NCBI RefSeq assembly: GCF_024679095.1 | Contig: NW_026111752.1 | Span: forward strand, 35,001 to 99,000 | Direction: 5' to 3' | DNA from: Eriocheir sinensis | Lineage: Eukaryota > Arthropoda > Malacostraca > Decapoda > Varunidae | DNA: 64,000 nucleotides | Shown: positions 32,733 to 45,880 of the stretch, one piece after another | How the letters are laid out: each line of letters begins with the position of its first letter | Position numbering within the stretch: position 1 is the first letter of the stretch | The notes under the pieces: generated by a model | The model's database searches: none | What the model saw: the letters and a program-made list of their open reading frames with translations, nothing else | What the model was told of the DNA's origin: nothing | Translations under genes and position numbers: made by a program

Positions 32733-33215
32733 ATTTGTAATAATAAAGATAAAAGGAAGAGGAATCATTAACAATATTTTCCAAATGTGTAGTACTACTT
32801 TGTAGTTTCATATATTATGCATGTAACATCCTAGCCAGAGATTAATATAACCATTTTCTATGATGCATACTCCCTATGGAGTGTAGTTCGTAAGGGAAAC
32901 TCATACAGACAGATTATCCCGAGGCTGTAGCTAGGAACCACATTTTCGCGAGCGCATCTAGGGCACAGTCTATATATGCTTACAGTATGTTAATGCGCAT
33001 ATAAATGACGTATCGTATTACCCACATGTATCTTGGTATGGATATTTCTCTCTCTCTCTCTCTCTCTCTTCTCCGTGTGTGTGTGTGTGTGTGGGTGTGT
33101 AATAATAAAGATAAAAGGAAGAGGAATCAATAACAACATTTTGCATATGTGTAGTACTACTTTGTAGTTTCATATATTATGCATGTAGCATCTTAGCCAG
33201 AGATTAATAGAACCT
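32411..33215. repeat. TATA-like site, (CT)n tract and a direct duplication
   Basis: GTATAAAGG near 32411 follows a CT-rich run. A block of CT repeats, GTGTG, then AATAATAAAGATAAAAGGAAG...GCATGTAGCATC occurs at about 32685-32850 and again at 33048-33215. No coding frame is convincing. Confidence 0.6.
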
Positions 33216-33729
33216 TTATTACATACTGGATTTCTTGGTAGTTTTCCAGTAAAAAATAAATATTTTATAGATTTATTAGTGCAGGATATAAAAAGCATAA
33301 ATGTGCTTTGGAAGTATTTTATGTGCTCTTGTACTTGTCTTCAGTATGTACAAGCATTACAGAAGCTATTACATAATATATACCTATATTTCTGTATCTA
33401 TCTATCCATCAGTCTGTATTTGTTTATTTATCCATCAATCTATCTGGCTATATGTAGCAAGGCCCCACCACACTTGCCCCATCCACCGGAGGGATGATCT
33501 TTAGCCAAGGTCAGCATACACCCACCTGGACGGATAACCACTCCTAGCTAATTAAGTCACACCCCAGTGCAAATGTGGACAGAGTTAATCACCAATCGCT
33601 TCCTCTAATAGGTTACCTATATGTAACATTGGAGAGATATAAAAAACAGGTTTCGGGACTGCCTGGCAGAGCCGAGGGGAGGAATGGCCCCGCAGAACCG
33701 GAGGCCCAAACGGACTATTTGTAACAGTT
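33216..33729. other. no recognised gene
   Basis: AT-rich sequence with TATCTATC-type simple repeats (33400-33450), then moderately GC DNA. Nothing recognised. Confidence 0.4.
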
Positions 33730-34155
33730 TAACTATAGCAGTACCCGTGGCAATTCTGTGGCCCACCTTCTTCCTCTCGCTCCTCCTTTTCTTCCTCTTC
33801 GTCTTCTTCTCCTCCTTCCTTCCTTCCTTCCTTCCTTTCTTCCATCCACCATTACTACAGAAGCCCTTGCTACCATACACCTACTCTCATCACCATAGCC
33901 ACTTTTCAACCCTCCCACACTACTTACGACCCAGGTCGACCCTCATATACCTTCTGTTCAACACTCAACATGACCCCTCTACCACACCAAACCCCTGCCA
34001 TAACTACCATAGCCCCTTGTAACCATCACCCATACTACTGACTACCCCGCAAAATCTACTAGTAGACACCCAAACGTGGCCCCGCAACCGTATCCACTCG
34101 ATACCATACATTCCCATTACCACCATGAAAACCATCTCTCTCTCTCTCTCTCTCT
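33730..34155 (+). repeat. dispersed repeat R, plus-strand copy
   Basis: From about TATAGCAGTACCCGTGGCAA through CTTCC-rich DNA to ACCACCATGAAAACC(AT)(CT)n it matches, reversed, 56407-56739 plus 57584 onward. It contains the uninterrupted form of the site where the foldback element at 56740-57575 inserted. Confidence 0.85.
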
Positions 34156-34581
34156 TCTTTATCTTATGGCAAGTTATTACAGATTGTAATACTCTTTCCA
34201 CTTTCAATTTATTACATAAGTTGTAGATACGGTAGAACATGCAGAAAACCTTACACCATACGAATAAAATCCAATATTCCTCAAAACAACTTACTTCGTT
34301 CCCAGGAGATCACGACTCCCAGTTAAGAACTGCTGAGTTAGAAGCAAGAAACAATAAAGCAATATCAGCGACAGCAAGGGAGGGTAGCACGGGCTACTAC
34401 TTACTTGAAGCACTGGGTGTTCGTTACTAACCGACTATCAAATTTGAGTCGACAAAAGCAACTGGCGTTGCCAGACGGGGATTATTCTACCATATTGAAA
34501 ACCTATTAGGTTGATCAGCCGAAATAATAACCTTAGCGTTAGAGCGTCGGGATATGCAGGGTGCCACAATTAATTTATGGT

Positions 34582-34585
<4 letters not shown>
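34156..34585. other. no recognised gene
   Basis: Unique-looking sequence; no domain, RNA or repeat copy seen. Confidence 0.4.

Positions 34586-34630
<45 letters not shown>
34586..34630. repeat. (GT)n microsatellite
   Basis: About 22 GT units at the left edge of a CpG-dense segment. Confidence 0.95.
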
Positions 34631-34631
<1 letters not shown>

Positions 34632-35000
34632 CCGCCTATATGGGTCGTACAGCGACGCGCCCTCGACGTTTTCTCGACCACGCGTGCGACGTCGAGCGTC
34701 GTCGAGCGGCTAGACGAGGGGCGGTCGCTCATAGTCGCCAGGCCCTGCGTTCATCGCGAACCGTCGCAACGGGTTTTATTTTCAAAATTGGGTTCCTCTG
34801 CGTACAGTCGCGCGCATTCACGCACGATTCACCTAGACGTCCCGTCGCCTGTCGCCCTCGCGTGCGTATAGGCGAGCGCCCCTTCCTCGCCATGTTGCTG
34901 TGAGTTGAAACAGAGGCAAACTCGCAGAGACAGTGGCGATGCTCCCACGATTTCGTGCATTTTCAAAATCGCCAACCGTCGCAGAGCGAAATAGCAGATG
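34631..35000. other. CpG-dense segment
   Basis: Dense in CG dinucleotides (CGACGTCGAGCGTCGTCGAG and similar), unlike the AT-rich DNA on either side. The pieces AACCGTCGCA and ATTTTCAAAAT each occur twice (near 34759/34972 and 34780/34959). It could be a CpG island promoter or a GC-rich DNA transposon; no coding frame is convincing. Confidence 0.4.
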
Positions 35001-35339
35001 TGTGATCCCAGCATAAAAAATGGTTAAGTTTGGTTCATGCTGTTGTCAATAATATCCTTTGCATAGTTCAATGTCCAAAAAAATTACACTTAGAGCACAT
35101 AATATTCTAAATCATTGATATACAACTTGTCTCTATATCATTGCAGGGCCAAAAATTAAGCGAATGCGGGGGAACAAGGAAATGGAGCTGGCGGATGCAG
35201 TATCCCGGCTGTATTCAACTGACGGCTGACTTTGAGTCCTTCAGCAGCAGTCAGAAGCCACCTCATGGACCACCAGTGCCCCTCATGGAAACAACTACTC
35301 CCCTCCCCCTCCCCCCCCCCACGCACACACATTAATTAA

Positions 35340-35735
35340 GGAGTGAAGATGCTGGTTGACTCTTCCATAAGGGGTTTGGACAGTATAGGGATGAGCATGA
35401 GTAGAAAGTCGTGTGTAGCTGGGCCGCGGGAGGAGGGGAGGCATGCAGGTAGCAAGTTCAGAAGAGCAGTCAGCATGAAAATATCGATAGAAGATAGAAA
35501 GAGAGGCAACATGGCGGCGGAATTTGAGAGGTAAAAGACTATCAGTATGAGGAGGAGAGCTGATGAGACGAAGAACCTTTGACTCCACTCTGTCAAGGAG
35601 AGCTGTGTGAGTGGACCCCCACCCCCCCCCACATGATATGCATACTCCATACGAGGGCGGACAAGGCCCCTGTAAATGGATAGCAACTGTGCGAGGGAGA
35701 AGAACTGGCGGAGACGGTACAGAACGCCCACTTTA
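35340..35735 (-). mobile_element. LINE internal fragment, minus strand
   Basis: Minus-strand match to the C-terminal region of the LINE at 4345-6195 (GVLYRLRQFFS...YRGLVRPRMEYA...LPLKFRRHVASLSIFYRYFHAD). One frame break at the G run (about 35617-35635). Truncated at both ends, with no poly(A). Confidence 0.85.
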
Positions 35736-37050
35736 CTTTACACTTCACTTTCTCTTTACTCAGAAGAAGTGGCCTCACACCTGGTGCAGTAAGCTCGGCT
35801 GTACACTGAAACTTTCACATATGTAAGAGAGTATGCGATAGGGATTAGTTGTGTTTATTAACCAAGATTATTGACGCATCCTCTGCCTCCCTTTCTTTTG
35901 ACAGTGGTGGCTCATATTTAGCATATGTTCCGCGTTTGTGTGATTGTGAGTCACTTATGGAGTGTTTTAGGGGCTAGACTGTGACGAAAGGGTCAGCGGA
36001 GGGAAGCCCGTCAAGTGTAAACAAAGTTCGTGTCGGCCAGTTTTACGGGAGTGAAGACTAATGGACGAGTGATTGAGGCCGCAAAAGAGTTCTTGGAGGG
36101 TATGTGGTCTGCGAGATATAGGCAATTATAATTTGCCTCGAGTAGAACACCGTCTGGTCTGTATGCTTTGTTTTCTCTTCATAGGAGCTGCCAATACAAA
36201 GGCCTGTTTTGAGATAAATCTCACGACACTTGTGACATCAAGGTTATATTAGTGATTTGGCTCTCCTACCCTAAAATCCCGCTTTCCCACCAGGTCTCCA
36301 AGCTTGTTGGAGATAGGGAAAGAGAAAAATAAGGTAGGATGTATTGTGTTAAACTATTTCTGCCAAGTGATCTACACAAGCTGGTAAATGTGTGTAACAG
36401 TGTGTGCAAAATATGGAAGTTAAAGGTTAATGTCAACAAAATGTGGAGTGGTTGAGGAGTCAAGCACAGCATCCAGAGATGGTTTGGCCACATGGCATAT
36501 TTACTTACCTCACAAATAGATACTCCTTCAAGAGAATTTTCAGACCTTTTTACTGTATATGTTAGTCTTCTTTACTTAAAATTCTATAACTACTAGATGT
36601 GTAGTTTATTTTGTACTTGTATATGCTGCATGTACTCATGTATGCTGCCTACTTAGTATGTGTTTGTTTCATGTACAGATGTACGCTGCCTGCTTATTAT
36701 GTGCTAATTCCTATCTTTTCTTTGTTTCATAAACAATGTTTCCTTCCTGTTCTTATTGCTGTACTCTTTGATCTTGGTAAACATTAATTTTTATATTTCA
36801 AAACCATTATGTCTGCATATGACACGTGTCTGTTAATGCAGTTGGTCTTACATTGTAAGCTTGTACTATGTGTAGTTTACAATTTTTCTGGCCTCTTGTG
36901 AGTGTTGTTTTGCTAATTTCTATCGCTTCTGTTAATCAATGAAAGTCAATAAAGTAAGGAATTAGAATATATCTGCATTGATTTTACTCTCTACCGTTTT
37001 TATATAGAACGTATTATATGAGTTATATATGTTCATATGATTTCCTGTTA
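35736..37050. other. no recognised gene
   Basis: Mixed sequence. Near 36600-36720 a diverged repeat of TGTA-ATGCTGC-T-CTTA-TATGTG appears three times. AATAAAG at 36947 could be a polyadenylation signal. No coding domain. Confidence 0.35.
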
Positions 37051-37054
37051 CACT

Positions 37055-37405
<351 letters not shown>

Positions 37406-37584
37406 GAGCATACAGTATTCTGCATAGCAATACAAGAAATGAAACAAAATACAGGTATGTAAAATAAAACAGGCGAGTGGCATAAGACTACCCACATGCT
37501 GTCCTGAAGACCAACTATTAACCAGGACTCTAGAAGAAGCTGTTCAAGTGGAATCAAGAATGAGCTCCGGTGAGGCAGCATGAG

Positions 37585-37665
37585 CCAAGAATAATGGCGC
37601 CACTATAAAAGAAATGCCTGCGCCATGACGGGCTCGGGCCGACCATCAGGCCCTATAGGCCATAT
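37585..37665 (-). mobile_element. second copy of the SINE-like unit, inverted
   Basis: GGCGCCACTATAAAAGAAAT...CGGGCCGACCATCAGGCCC is the reverse complement of part of 37206-37310. The two form an inverted pair about 300 bp apart around an (AT)n tract. Confidence 0.7.
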
Positions 37666-37699
37666 GTAAAAAGAAAAAAAAGCTTACCCTGAAGTTGTA

Positions 37700-40600
37700 C
37701 ACCATAAAAAAAAAAAATAGTCGCGTGAGGAGGCGCTGAGCGGACTCATTGTTTTGTATAGTCTTGACCATGGAGGTATTAAGGGTGGAGTGGCTGTGAG
37801 GCGCGCGGTCAGTACTGTCTTGGGTGAGCCCACCGTTCTTCCCCGTCCGCCATATTGTTGTAGGGGCTGTCACTTCAGTAGCACTTTTTTTTTACCCCAT
37901 TTTACACTGTTTATACTTACTTATAATATGCAGGCGTGTCAAGTGAAACTACGGTGTAACTGCTACCCATATATTGCATGCCAATAGATCCTTCAGATTA
38001 AATATTATTTATCATGCACAGAATCACATTCCACTAAATAGTACTAATTTATTCATCCTGGCTCTACTTCTGGCGCCTTTAAGGGATATTAGTCGTGCAG
38101 TAAACTGTTTGGTTGCATATATGTGCCTGCCCTGCAGATAGGTCTCGCCTACAGCCTTGATCAGTAACACAAGATGATTAGTGAACGGATCACTGTCTAA
38201 CATGTGCTGTGCCAGGCTGGAGAAGACAGCCCTCTCCTGGAACTCAGACAGTACCGTACAATTGTTACAATATTGTGCCAAGCATGTGTTGACAACTTTG
38301 CATATGGTTTGTTGTAATGCCGGGATGTGAAGGCAGGAGAAGAAACTTAGAAGTATAAGGAAAATACGTAGGTTAAGTCATTATAAGTGATTACAAATGG
38401 TTATAAGTGAACATAAGTAGTTATGAGTAATTATAAGTCACTATAAGGCCATCATAGATATGTAAGAAATTGTAAGTAGGTATCCTTAATCACAACCTAT
38501 AACATAACACATCCCCCCCCCTTCAGACTACAATTACACAATGTGGTGCAATACTTACGTCACTTTCCCGCCAGAACTTAGCGTCTGTCGTCCCTCCCTT
38601 TCCTCCCCTTCCCCCCTACCAGCGCACGCACTTCGGAATTGTTGCCAGCCCTTGCTTGTCAATACCCTATCAGTTAGTCATCCACCCTTGCATATATTTT
38701 TTTCCGCTGCTTCACATGTAATTTCGTCACCTTGCAAGTTAAGAGACCGTACCCATATATAAACTACCCTAGTATTCCCTTCATTTTTAATTAAACCGTG
38801 ATAGATTATAAATCAGCTACTTGGCCCCCTCTTCCCGCCCTACGGGGCCGCCGCAGGGCAGGTATTAAACTCGGGGTAGCGTCTCCCGGGGCATCATTTC
38901 GCCCGCTCAACCCACTACTTGCCCGCAGGTATGTACTACGTGACTCTCCCTCCTCCACCCCATTTTTCCTCCTAAGTGCTCCCCAGGGTTAATTACCGTC
39001 TCTCCTTTAGCTAATGTGTGTCTTAATTATCCTGTAAATGCATTTCTGATCCTAGTAAATGAAATAAGCTTGATCATTTCGCCCGCTCAACCCACCCGCA
39101 GGTCTGGCGGCCCATTCTCTGCCACACCCACACACCCACACATTCACACACACACACACACCCACACGAACCCGTGTACCTATCCCGATGTGCTCTTTCA
39201 GTTGTTAACCTCAGTACTCCTCTTCTTTCCGCGAAAGGGGTTGTAGGAGGGAGCCCCTTAAGCGTTCTTGGAGCCTTACGAGGGGTAGGAACGGGGAGTC
39301 GAGTCCCCCTAAAAATTCCCTTCTTTGTCCCCTATTGAGGGAAGTACTTTGGGAGTATATAGGCCAGTAATCTGTGATTTATCTGTAGGGTAAGAAGTGT
39401 TAGTAAAATAGGAGGCTGTATGTTTTGTCGTTTCGATGGAAATTGTTATCGCTTGGCACGGGCCTCCCGGAAGTGTAAAGTCCCCTCTCCCTGAGTTTTT
39501 TTTGTCATATATCTTATGTACCTGGTTTTGGCAATAGTTGTACACCCGCGCAAGGGTAAGTTTTTCGTGGAGAATTCTCAGCCATGTTCTGATTACCATT
39601 GTGAGAGGAGAAACTAGAACCCAGTCGTGTGTCCATTCGCCCACTTCTGTCAGTTCGGGTAAATCGTGCCTTCAAGTAGCAGTTAACTGTAAACCGTGTC
39701 GTCAGTTATGAGTATGTATACCTTCTAAACTAAGTCTCACATGAATAAATGAACCAACCCCTATTTATTGGCCTTTATTTCTTATCTCATCTCCCCGTCG
39801 TGAGTTTGGTCCGGCCCGCTGTGAGTTACAATACATCTTTACCGCCCCGAGTCCTCCCCGCTCGCCACGTTACCCCCCCCCCCCCCCACTGCTCACGGAA
39901 TCAGTCTCGCTTTGGGTCACTTTAACCCCTGATTAAATCCTCAGTCCTTTATATACATATATTTTAAGGCTACCAGTGAGCTACCGGTGACATAGTTCAT
40001 CGGTAGATCTCTGGGTGGTGGCAGCAAAACTACCCCCAGGGTGAGTCCCCCTTGTTTTTGACCAGATACCCATTAGTTGACTTTCCTTTTTAACATCATT
40101 TAGTGCCCCGAATTTCCGGGCACGACAGTCATTATACTGTAAAATTTTATCTCTGAATTTTCTTTCACACACAAGACAAATGGCAACATATCTGGATGGA
40201 AAAGATAGGTGGCCTTTATTTTCAACTGAGATAAATCAGTGAGTTGCATCCAGATGTTGGGTAAATAAAGCATTGCAGCACGACTCACCCTTTAAAAATC
40301 ACTTAGGTTTTAAGCTGACAAATCCGACTATGTAGCCAACGTTCTTGTCAGAGATATGTTGCTAACACTTTGATCAAATAATCAAAGTGCATATGTCCTG
40401 TGCATCAGTCTTATTTATGAAAGTTATGCACGCTTGCTTGAATATCAAATATAAAAATGAATTAATGAATAACTTACTGGTTAAAAATAATGGATGGATC
40501 AGATTGTTGTTCGCTTGTTCATTGCACCCAAATGAAACACAGATAGTCAGCATTCAAGACCACACACGGAGCCACACTCCTGCCGTTATTACTCTCGCTG

Positions 40601-41250
40601 CACGAGAGCTCTACTGAATTATAGACAGAGAATATGTGTGGATCGACTTGAGTCAAGACCTGGCACCCCTTATTAATTATCTGTCCTCACCCTGACCTCG
40701 GTTGTTCTCCTCGATCTGAGTCATCATATAGCCCAACCTATAAACATACCTGACTCACCCTATTAACTATGTGACCTCACCCTAACCCCACCTCTTAGAC
40801 AGGGGACAAACATGCATTCCAACGTAGCGAAATGCTTCCATGACGTGTTTCATCACTGCCCAGCAGTCGCTGTCTAGCCCTACAAAAAGATGGCCGACTG
40901 ACAGTTCGCTGGCATCAGCCCGAGCACCTCACGGCCTCTCCACCCTTTATACCTCCATGGTCTTGACCGTAATGGGAAATGCGGGGAGCCAAAGGCGGAA
41001 TTCCGAGCCTCGTCACGCATAGTGTGGGCATAGTGGGTCAACCGGCGCGCAAAAAATATGTCGTCAGTATGTAGAGCGAGGAGATATGAAATAGAAAACG
41101 AATGTATTCACGTCGAACGGTAACGGAAATAAAATTGAAAGTATTTACGTCGAGCGGTAACTCAAATATAATCGAAACGGGCTTTCATTGTCTTTGTCTT
41201 TGATTGACAAATATCGTATCTTCTAGGTTTCTGTAGTAAATATACTATTT
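37700..41250. other. gene-poor interval with scattered repeat pieces
   Basis: About 37755-37795 (TCTTGACCATGGAGGTATTAAGGGTGGAG) is matched in reverse near 40938-40970. CATTTCGCCCGCTCAACCCAC occurs at 38891 and 39075. A C run lies at 39877-39891. Several ORFs of 60-110 codons were read, and none has a recognisable domain. Confidence 0.35.
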
Positions 41251-41253
41251 TTT

Positions 41254-41254
<1 letters not shown>

Positions 41255-41338
<84 letters not shown>
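41255..41338. repeat. (TA)n microsatellite
   Basis: About 40 TA units followed by a T run. Confidence 0.95.
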
Positions 41339-41342
<4 letters not shown>

Positions 41343-42379
41343 TTTTTTTTTTTAATTGGAGGCAGGTGGGAGGGAGACAGATCGCAAGAAGGCAAGTGGG
41401 AGGGATGCTAGAGAGGCAGTGCCGCAGCTGAATGGAACAATTTCAAAGGAACAAGAATATAGCTTTAGTCTGAATAGATATCCAACGTTGTAGTAAATAA
41501 AACACATATTTGACTTTTTACACCAGCTTGCTCATTTTCTTCCTTATTTTTCTGGAATTATTGATTTCTCTATTTAAAATCCTAATCATAAAAAAAAACA
41601 GTCTACATCTTACAAAATATGTAATTACATCTAATGGTAAATTCATAATTTCATTAATATCTTTTGACAGCTTTTGAATTATATTCCTACCGGGCTTTAG
41701 TTCCCCTTCTCCATGGTAAGATACACACATGTCCTCCAATTGTTGTAGCTGTGGAAAAAATGTATTGCTTTGTACCATAAGGTTTCCTCTACTTAAGGTC
41801 CTTATGGTCTGTTCTTATGGTCCGTGAGTGTGCGAACTCACTAATGAATGCGAAGATGAATTCACAGGAAAAGTTGGCTGGAGATTAGCATTTGGTTAAA
41901 TAAGTCTGGTTAGAACCAGCACCCGTAGAGGGGACAGGTTATATTAGGTTCGTACTCGTCGCTTTCGCTTTCGTCGCGTGATTTATGTTTCCTCGTATTA
42001 TTTCTGATATAGAGCAAGTTCTATGGTGAAGCATTGGGTTATTGAGCTGCTGGGAGTGGCTATCATTATTTTAAATTTTAACCCTCTCCTTCCTACGGTT
42101 GGAGATACATCTTGAACAGGTGCACTTGGCGAAGAGGAAGAGCACGCGGAAAAAAATGGAACTTGAGTCAGAGAAATGTACAATTAGACTTTTGACTCAG
42201 GCAGAATTTGGTGCTCCGCATCAGGGCTGATGTAAGGCTGGCCGCTCAAAGTCCCGCTGACAGACACTGACGTGTGATGGAGTCTATGAGTCAAACTCAA
42301 ATTGGGTCGAATAGTGTCCGGTGAATGGTCTGCAGGTCTTAATGTTTTTCTTACACAGACGCGAGGGAGCTTCATTTGA

Positions 42380-42900
42380 GGTATATTTCCGACCTGTATC
42401 TACCTGCAACAGCGGCCGTCCTAAGTGGAGTTTTTAGAGAAAGTTTGAGAAACGAGTTCAGCCTTAGAGATAGATGAGACAGCGGTGCTGCCATCAGGAC
42501 TAAGGAGAGGAGGAAAAAATGAAGTGAAATTGGATATGTTTTTCGGTATATGCCAGAAGTCACGGGAAGAATTAGAAAAAGCAAGGTTTTAGCATTTTTT
42601 TTATTAATGAAGGAGTTTTTCGTAAGTCGGAGAATAGATTTTGCACGATTCCGGGCAGAAACGTAAAGATTATGGTTAGCGGGAGTTCGAAGGCTGTGGT
42701 ACCTTTTGTGATCTACCACTCTATCTTTGACAGCACGAGAACAAGCGTGACTAAGCCAAGGCTTTTTAGCATGAGTAGAGATTGCTGTCAGTAGCCTCAG
42801 AAACCTGTGTTTCGGTGAGGAAAAGAAGGTGATGTAGGGAAAAATCCTTACATTTAGATATTTTCGACCCCGTACATAAACCGCGCATTTCACCGATAGT
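42380..42900 (-). mobile_element. LINE endonuclease-end fragment with internal deletion
   Basis: The minus-strand frame joins a start resembling a LINE endonuclease N-terminus (EMRGL... and LLFLTETQVSEATDSNLYSC, the latter in a second frame) directly to the endonuclease-RT linker (KPWLSHACSRAV...RNRAKSILRLTKNSF). The ~200 codons normally between them are missing. Probably the same family as 4345-6767, from the part of the element those copies lack. Confidence 0.6.
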
Positions 42901-43663
42901 AACGATGTTACGTGAAATTATGTTATGGGATGTAGTCCCAGGAGTAGCATATAGCCTTAAAAAGTAGCTTACTACTCTACATTTTGTCCAGTCAAACAAC
43001 ACTCTTATGTACATATAGAGAAAAACAAAAAGTACCTAATCTGCCATAACATAACCGAAACTAAACTAACCTATCCTCATCTAACCCCCTGTGGGTGAAA
43101 TGTGCAGTTTCCATATGTGTAAAATAATCCCTAAATGTTATTGATTGTGATCTTGATAATTAATGCGCAGGGTACTTGTAGGTGCAAAACACTCATATAT
43201 AATGTAAGGATTTTCCCTACATCTTTCGTATTTTACGTCCCATCCCCAGCTCAAAAAATATGTGATAGTGATACATTTTGTGTCCCCCACCCGAAAACCA
43301 CACATTCCTAAAGGCCCCCAAGCTTGTTTTGGGGGAGAAGAGGGAGTATGAGTAAACACTATAATTTTACCCTCTTGTGCAGTTTACTGACAATTGACAA
43401 AATAACGCTCTATACTCCTCACTAAGAAATAAAAAGAAGGCCTCCGGTATTTTTTTCTTAATTGTATCATAAATATTTGTATTCTGGCTGATATTTGCCT
43501 CCCATACTGGATAGTTCCAGTCGGTTACATGCAGCATTGGTTATACTGTGTACCATTACACAGAAGGCACCTACAACCCAAAGAAATCATCAGCAGTGGG
43601 TGAGTTGGCTGTTGGCAGGCGTTCTGGTCGGACGTGTGTTCCTGTGTGCTCTCTTCCCGCAAT

Positions 43664-43816
43664 AACTGCTATCTCTCGTCAGGTCCGGTGTACCGTTGCC
43701 TGCTTTCTCCAGTTGATTGAAGTTGTTGAGATAACACAATAGCCCTTTAAGTTAAGTGATGTGGATTATGTTTTGGCCGAGCGGAGCCATTACGTTCACT
43801 TTGAGTTCACTTAATT

Positions 43817-43875
<59 letters not shown>

Positions 43876-44192
43876 ATATTAAAAAACGTGTTTACTTTTA
43901 ACTATATTAACAGTTTTACAGAATAATTACTGTTTTTGTGAGCAGTCGTACACACACCCCGAGCAGTGATCTGCTCGTCACCGCCGCCCACTGTCTTCTG
44001 CCGGCTTCATTTCGGCAGCAGGAATAATCCGGTGCCAATGCTTGTCGAATCAGCACCGTTCCCACGGTAAGGAGCACCTCCGTAAGCACCACCCAGCACC
44101 CACGTGGTATTAAACATCCTGTGCACGGCACTGCCATGGTGTTGCGGCATACAGTCACACATTCACATGTACATTATAATATATACATTACA
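43664..44192 (-). repeat. 3' LTR of element A (LTR copy 2), truncated
   Basis: Matches 54123-54720 from AACTGCTATCT onward, including TGGATTATGTTTTGGCCGAG and a (CT)n tract at 43821-43872. The first ~75 bp present in the 5' LTR are missing, so its outer end is deleted and no target duplication can be read. Confidence 0.8.
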
Positions 44193-45880
44193 TCGCTCGG
44201 TCACCTAAAAGTCGCGACCCGGCGACTCACCCGACCTTTCAAATTAGTGTACCTATCAATGTTAAAGTTGCGCAATGTGTGCTAGCCAAGCGAGGTCTTG
44301 CTATGCTTGCTTTAAAGAATGATATACAAGTCAGAGCCCGCCTAACGAGACAACATCGGGAAAAGCCAATGATAATATAAATAATCATAGAAGCAACAAG
44401 AAATGGGTAAAGTACATACAGGTTGAGGTAAACAGGGCTAGAGTCGTGGACGTGGAAGCTCAGTACTCTTCCGAGAAAACAAAATAATAGCTCGAAAAAA
44501 TATTTACATGATACATCCTAGAAAAAATAAATTGACCAAACTGTCATTAGGATACATGGTAATGGAGCTATTTGGAATAGGAAAAAGAAAAAAAAAAGCC
44601 TTGAAGGAGATCTGCTACAAATTGAGCCTTCGAGTCACACCTTGACACAAAACTGTCGCAGAGAAACACTCATCCGGTGCGTGACAATCAACTGCCAGTG
44701 GCGTTACCCTCGGCACGCCTTTGAGACGGGCGGAGTCTACAACGATAGATGAGGTTGTGTGAAAAGAGGTAAAGTTATCCGTAGAGTCTCCTAATAGTTA
44801 CAATGTGATAACAAGGACAAGTCTGGAGAGCCTTTGAAGCATCGGCTGTCAGTACCACTAACTCCTGATACTCCGTTTTCAGGTCTATGTTACGTACCCC
44901 TCACTTGGGTGACTTCCTTGTTAGTAGTTGGAGGGTTGAGTAGTTATCATTCGATGCTCCTCACGCAGGCGCACACGTGCATAGGGAGGAATGCTCGCTG
45001 GGCGGCGGGGGTGAGCCGACATTCTCTCTACCGGCACACTGGCTTTGATGCTTCCTCTCTGGCGCTCTGTCTATGTTTTGTGTTACGTTGTAAGGTTGGT
45101 GGTTTTAGTTAGGGACCTGTAGCTTATGTTAAAGCTATGGCTCTAGGTAGGTGCAACATTGTTGTCTGGAATTCTGCACTTGATTACATACTGTGCTTCA
45201 GTGATTCGTGCTTCTTTGAAATGACTTCTTGGGACTAGTTTTGAGTCGAGTGATTTATGGACTTAGTGGGAAACTTATTGTTACAATTGGTCATCAGGTC
45301 ATCGTATGCTCACAGGACACATCTAACTGTAACATCTACAGTACTGTACAAGAAAATCCTGTCACCAAGTTGGGAAATTACCGTTGTAACAGATCTCACT
45401 GAAATATATAAATCCAGCATAATTGATTAAAGTAGTTCCAGCATTAATAAACATCAAATTAAAAAGACAAATTTCCACCTTTCCTCCGATCGTAACGAAC
45501 GTGGATGACTGATATCTTTTACGTCAAAAATAATTCCCGTAAGTAAGACTTGTGTGCATACTTCCAAAGCTGACAGATATGCACATGCTAGTTACAATAA
45601 AAGTTAGGGACAACATCTGCTCAAGTGTAGTTAAGTCTGTCTTTGCAGAGAAAAATGTATGGTTCAAGCAGAAGCACATGAGGCTCAAGGTTAAAAAGTA
45701 CCTATCACTATGTTAGTCTACACCCTCGATTATTACGGTTCCAAACAACTAAGGAGACTGACTGCCCTACATCAACTCAGCAATAAAAAGAAAATTGTAA
45801 GTAAGAGTGAAAAGTATAACTCAAGCACTTCCCTCTCGCATGAAAAAGATGCAGGCAAAAGCTCAGGAACCAAACATAAA
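44193..45880 (-). other. 3' untranslated region of element A
   Basis: Long non-coding region homologous to 47907-49330 in element B (shared blocks AAAAGTCGCGACC..., GAGTCACACCT..., CGTAACGAACGTGGATGACTGA). The main difference is the 447-bp solo LTR at 44888. Confidence 0.8.
44888..45334. mobile_element. solo LTR, 447 bp, target duplication TCTA
   Basis: Starts TGTTAC and ends GTAACA (perfect 6-bp inverted ends). TCTA lies on both sides (44884-44887, 45335-45338). The homologous region in element B (about 48545-48560, CAGGTCTACAGTAC) is uninterrupted and gives the empty site. Orientation is not determined. Confidence 0.85.
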
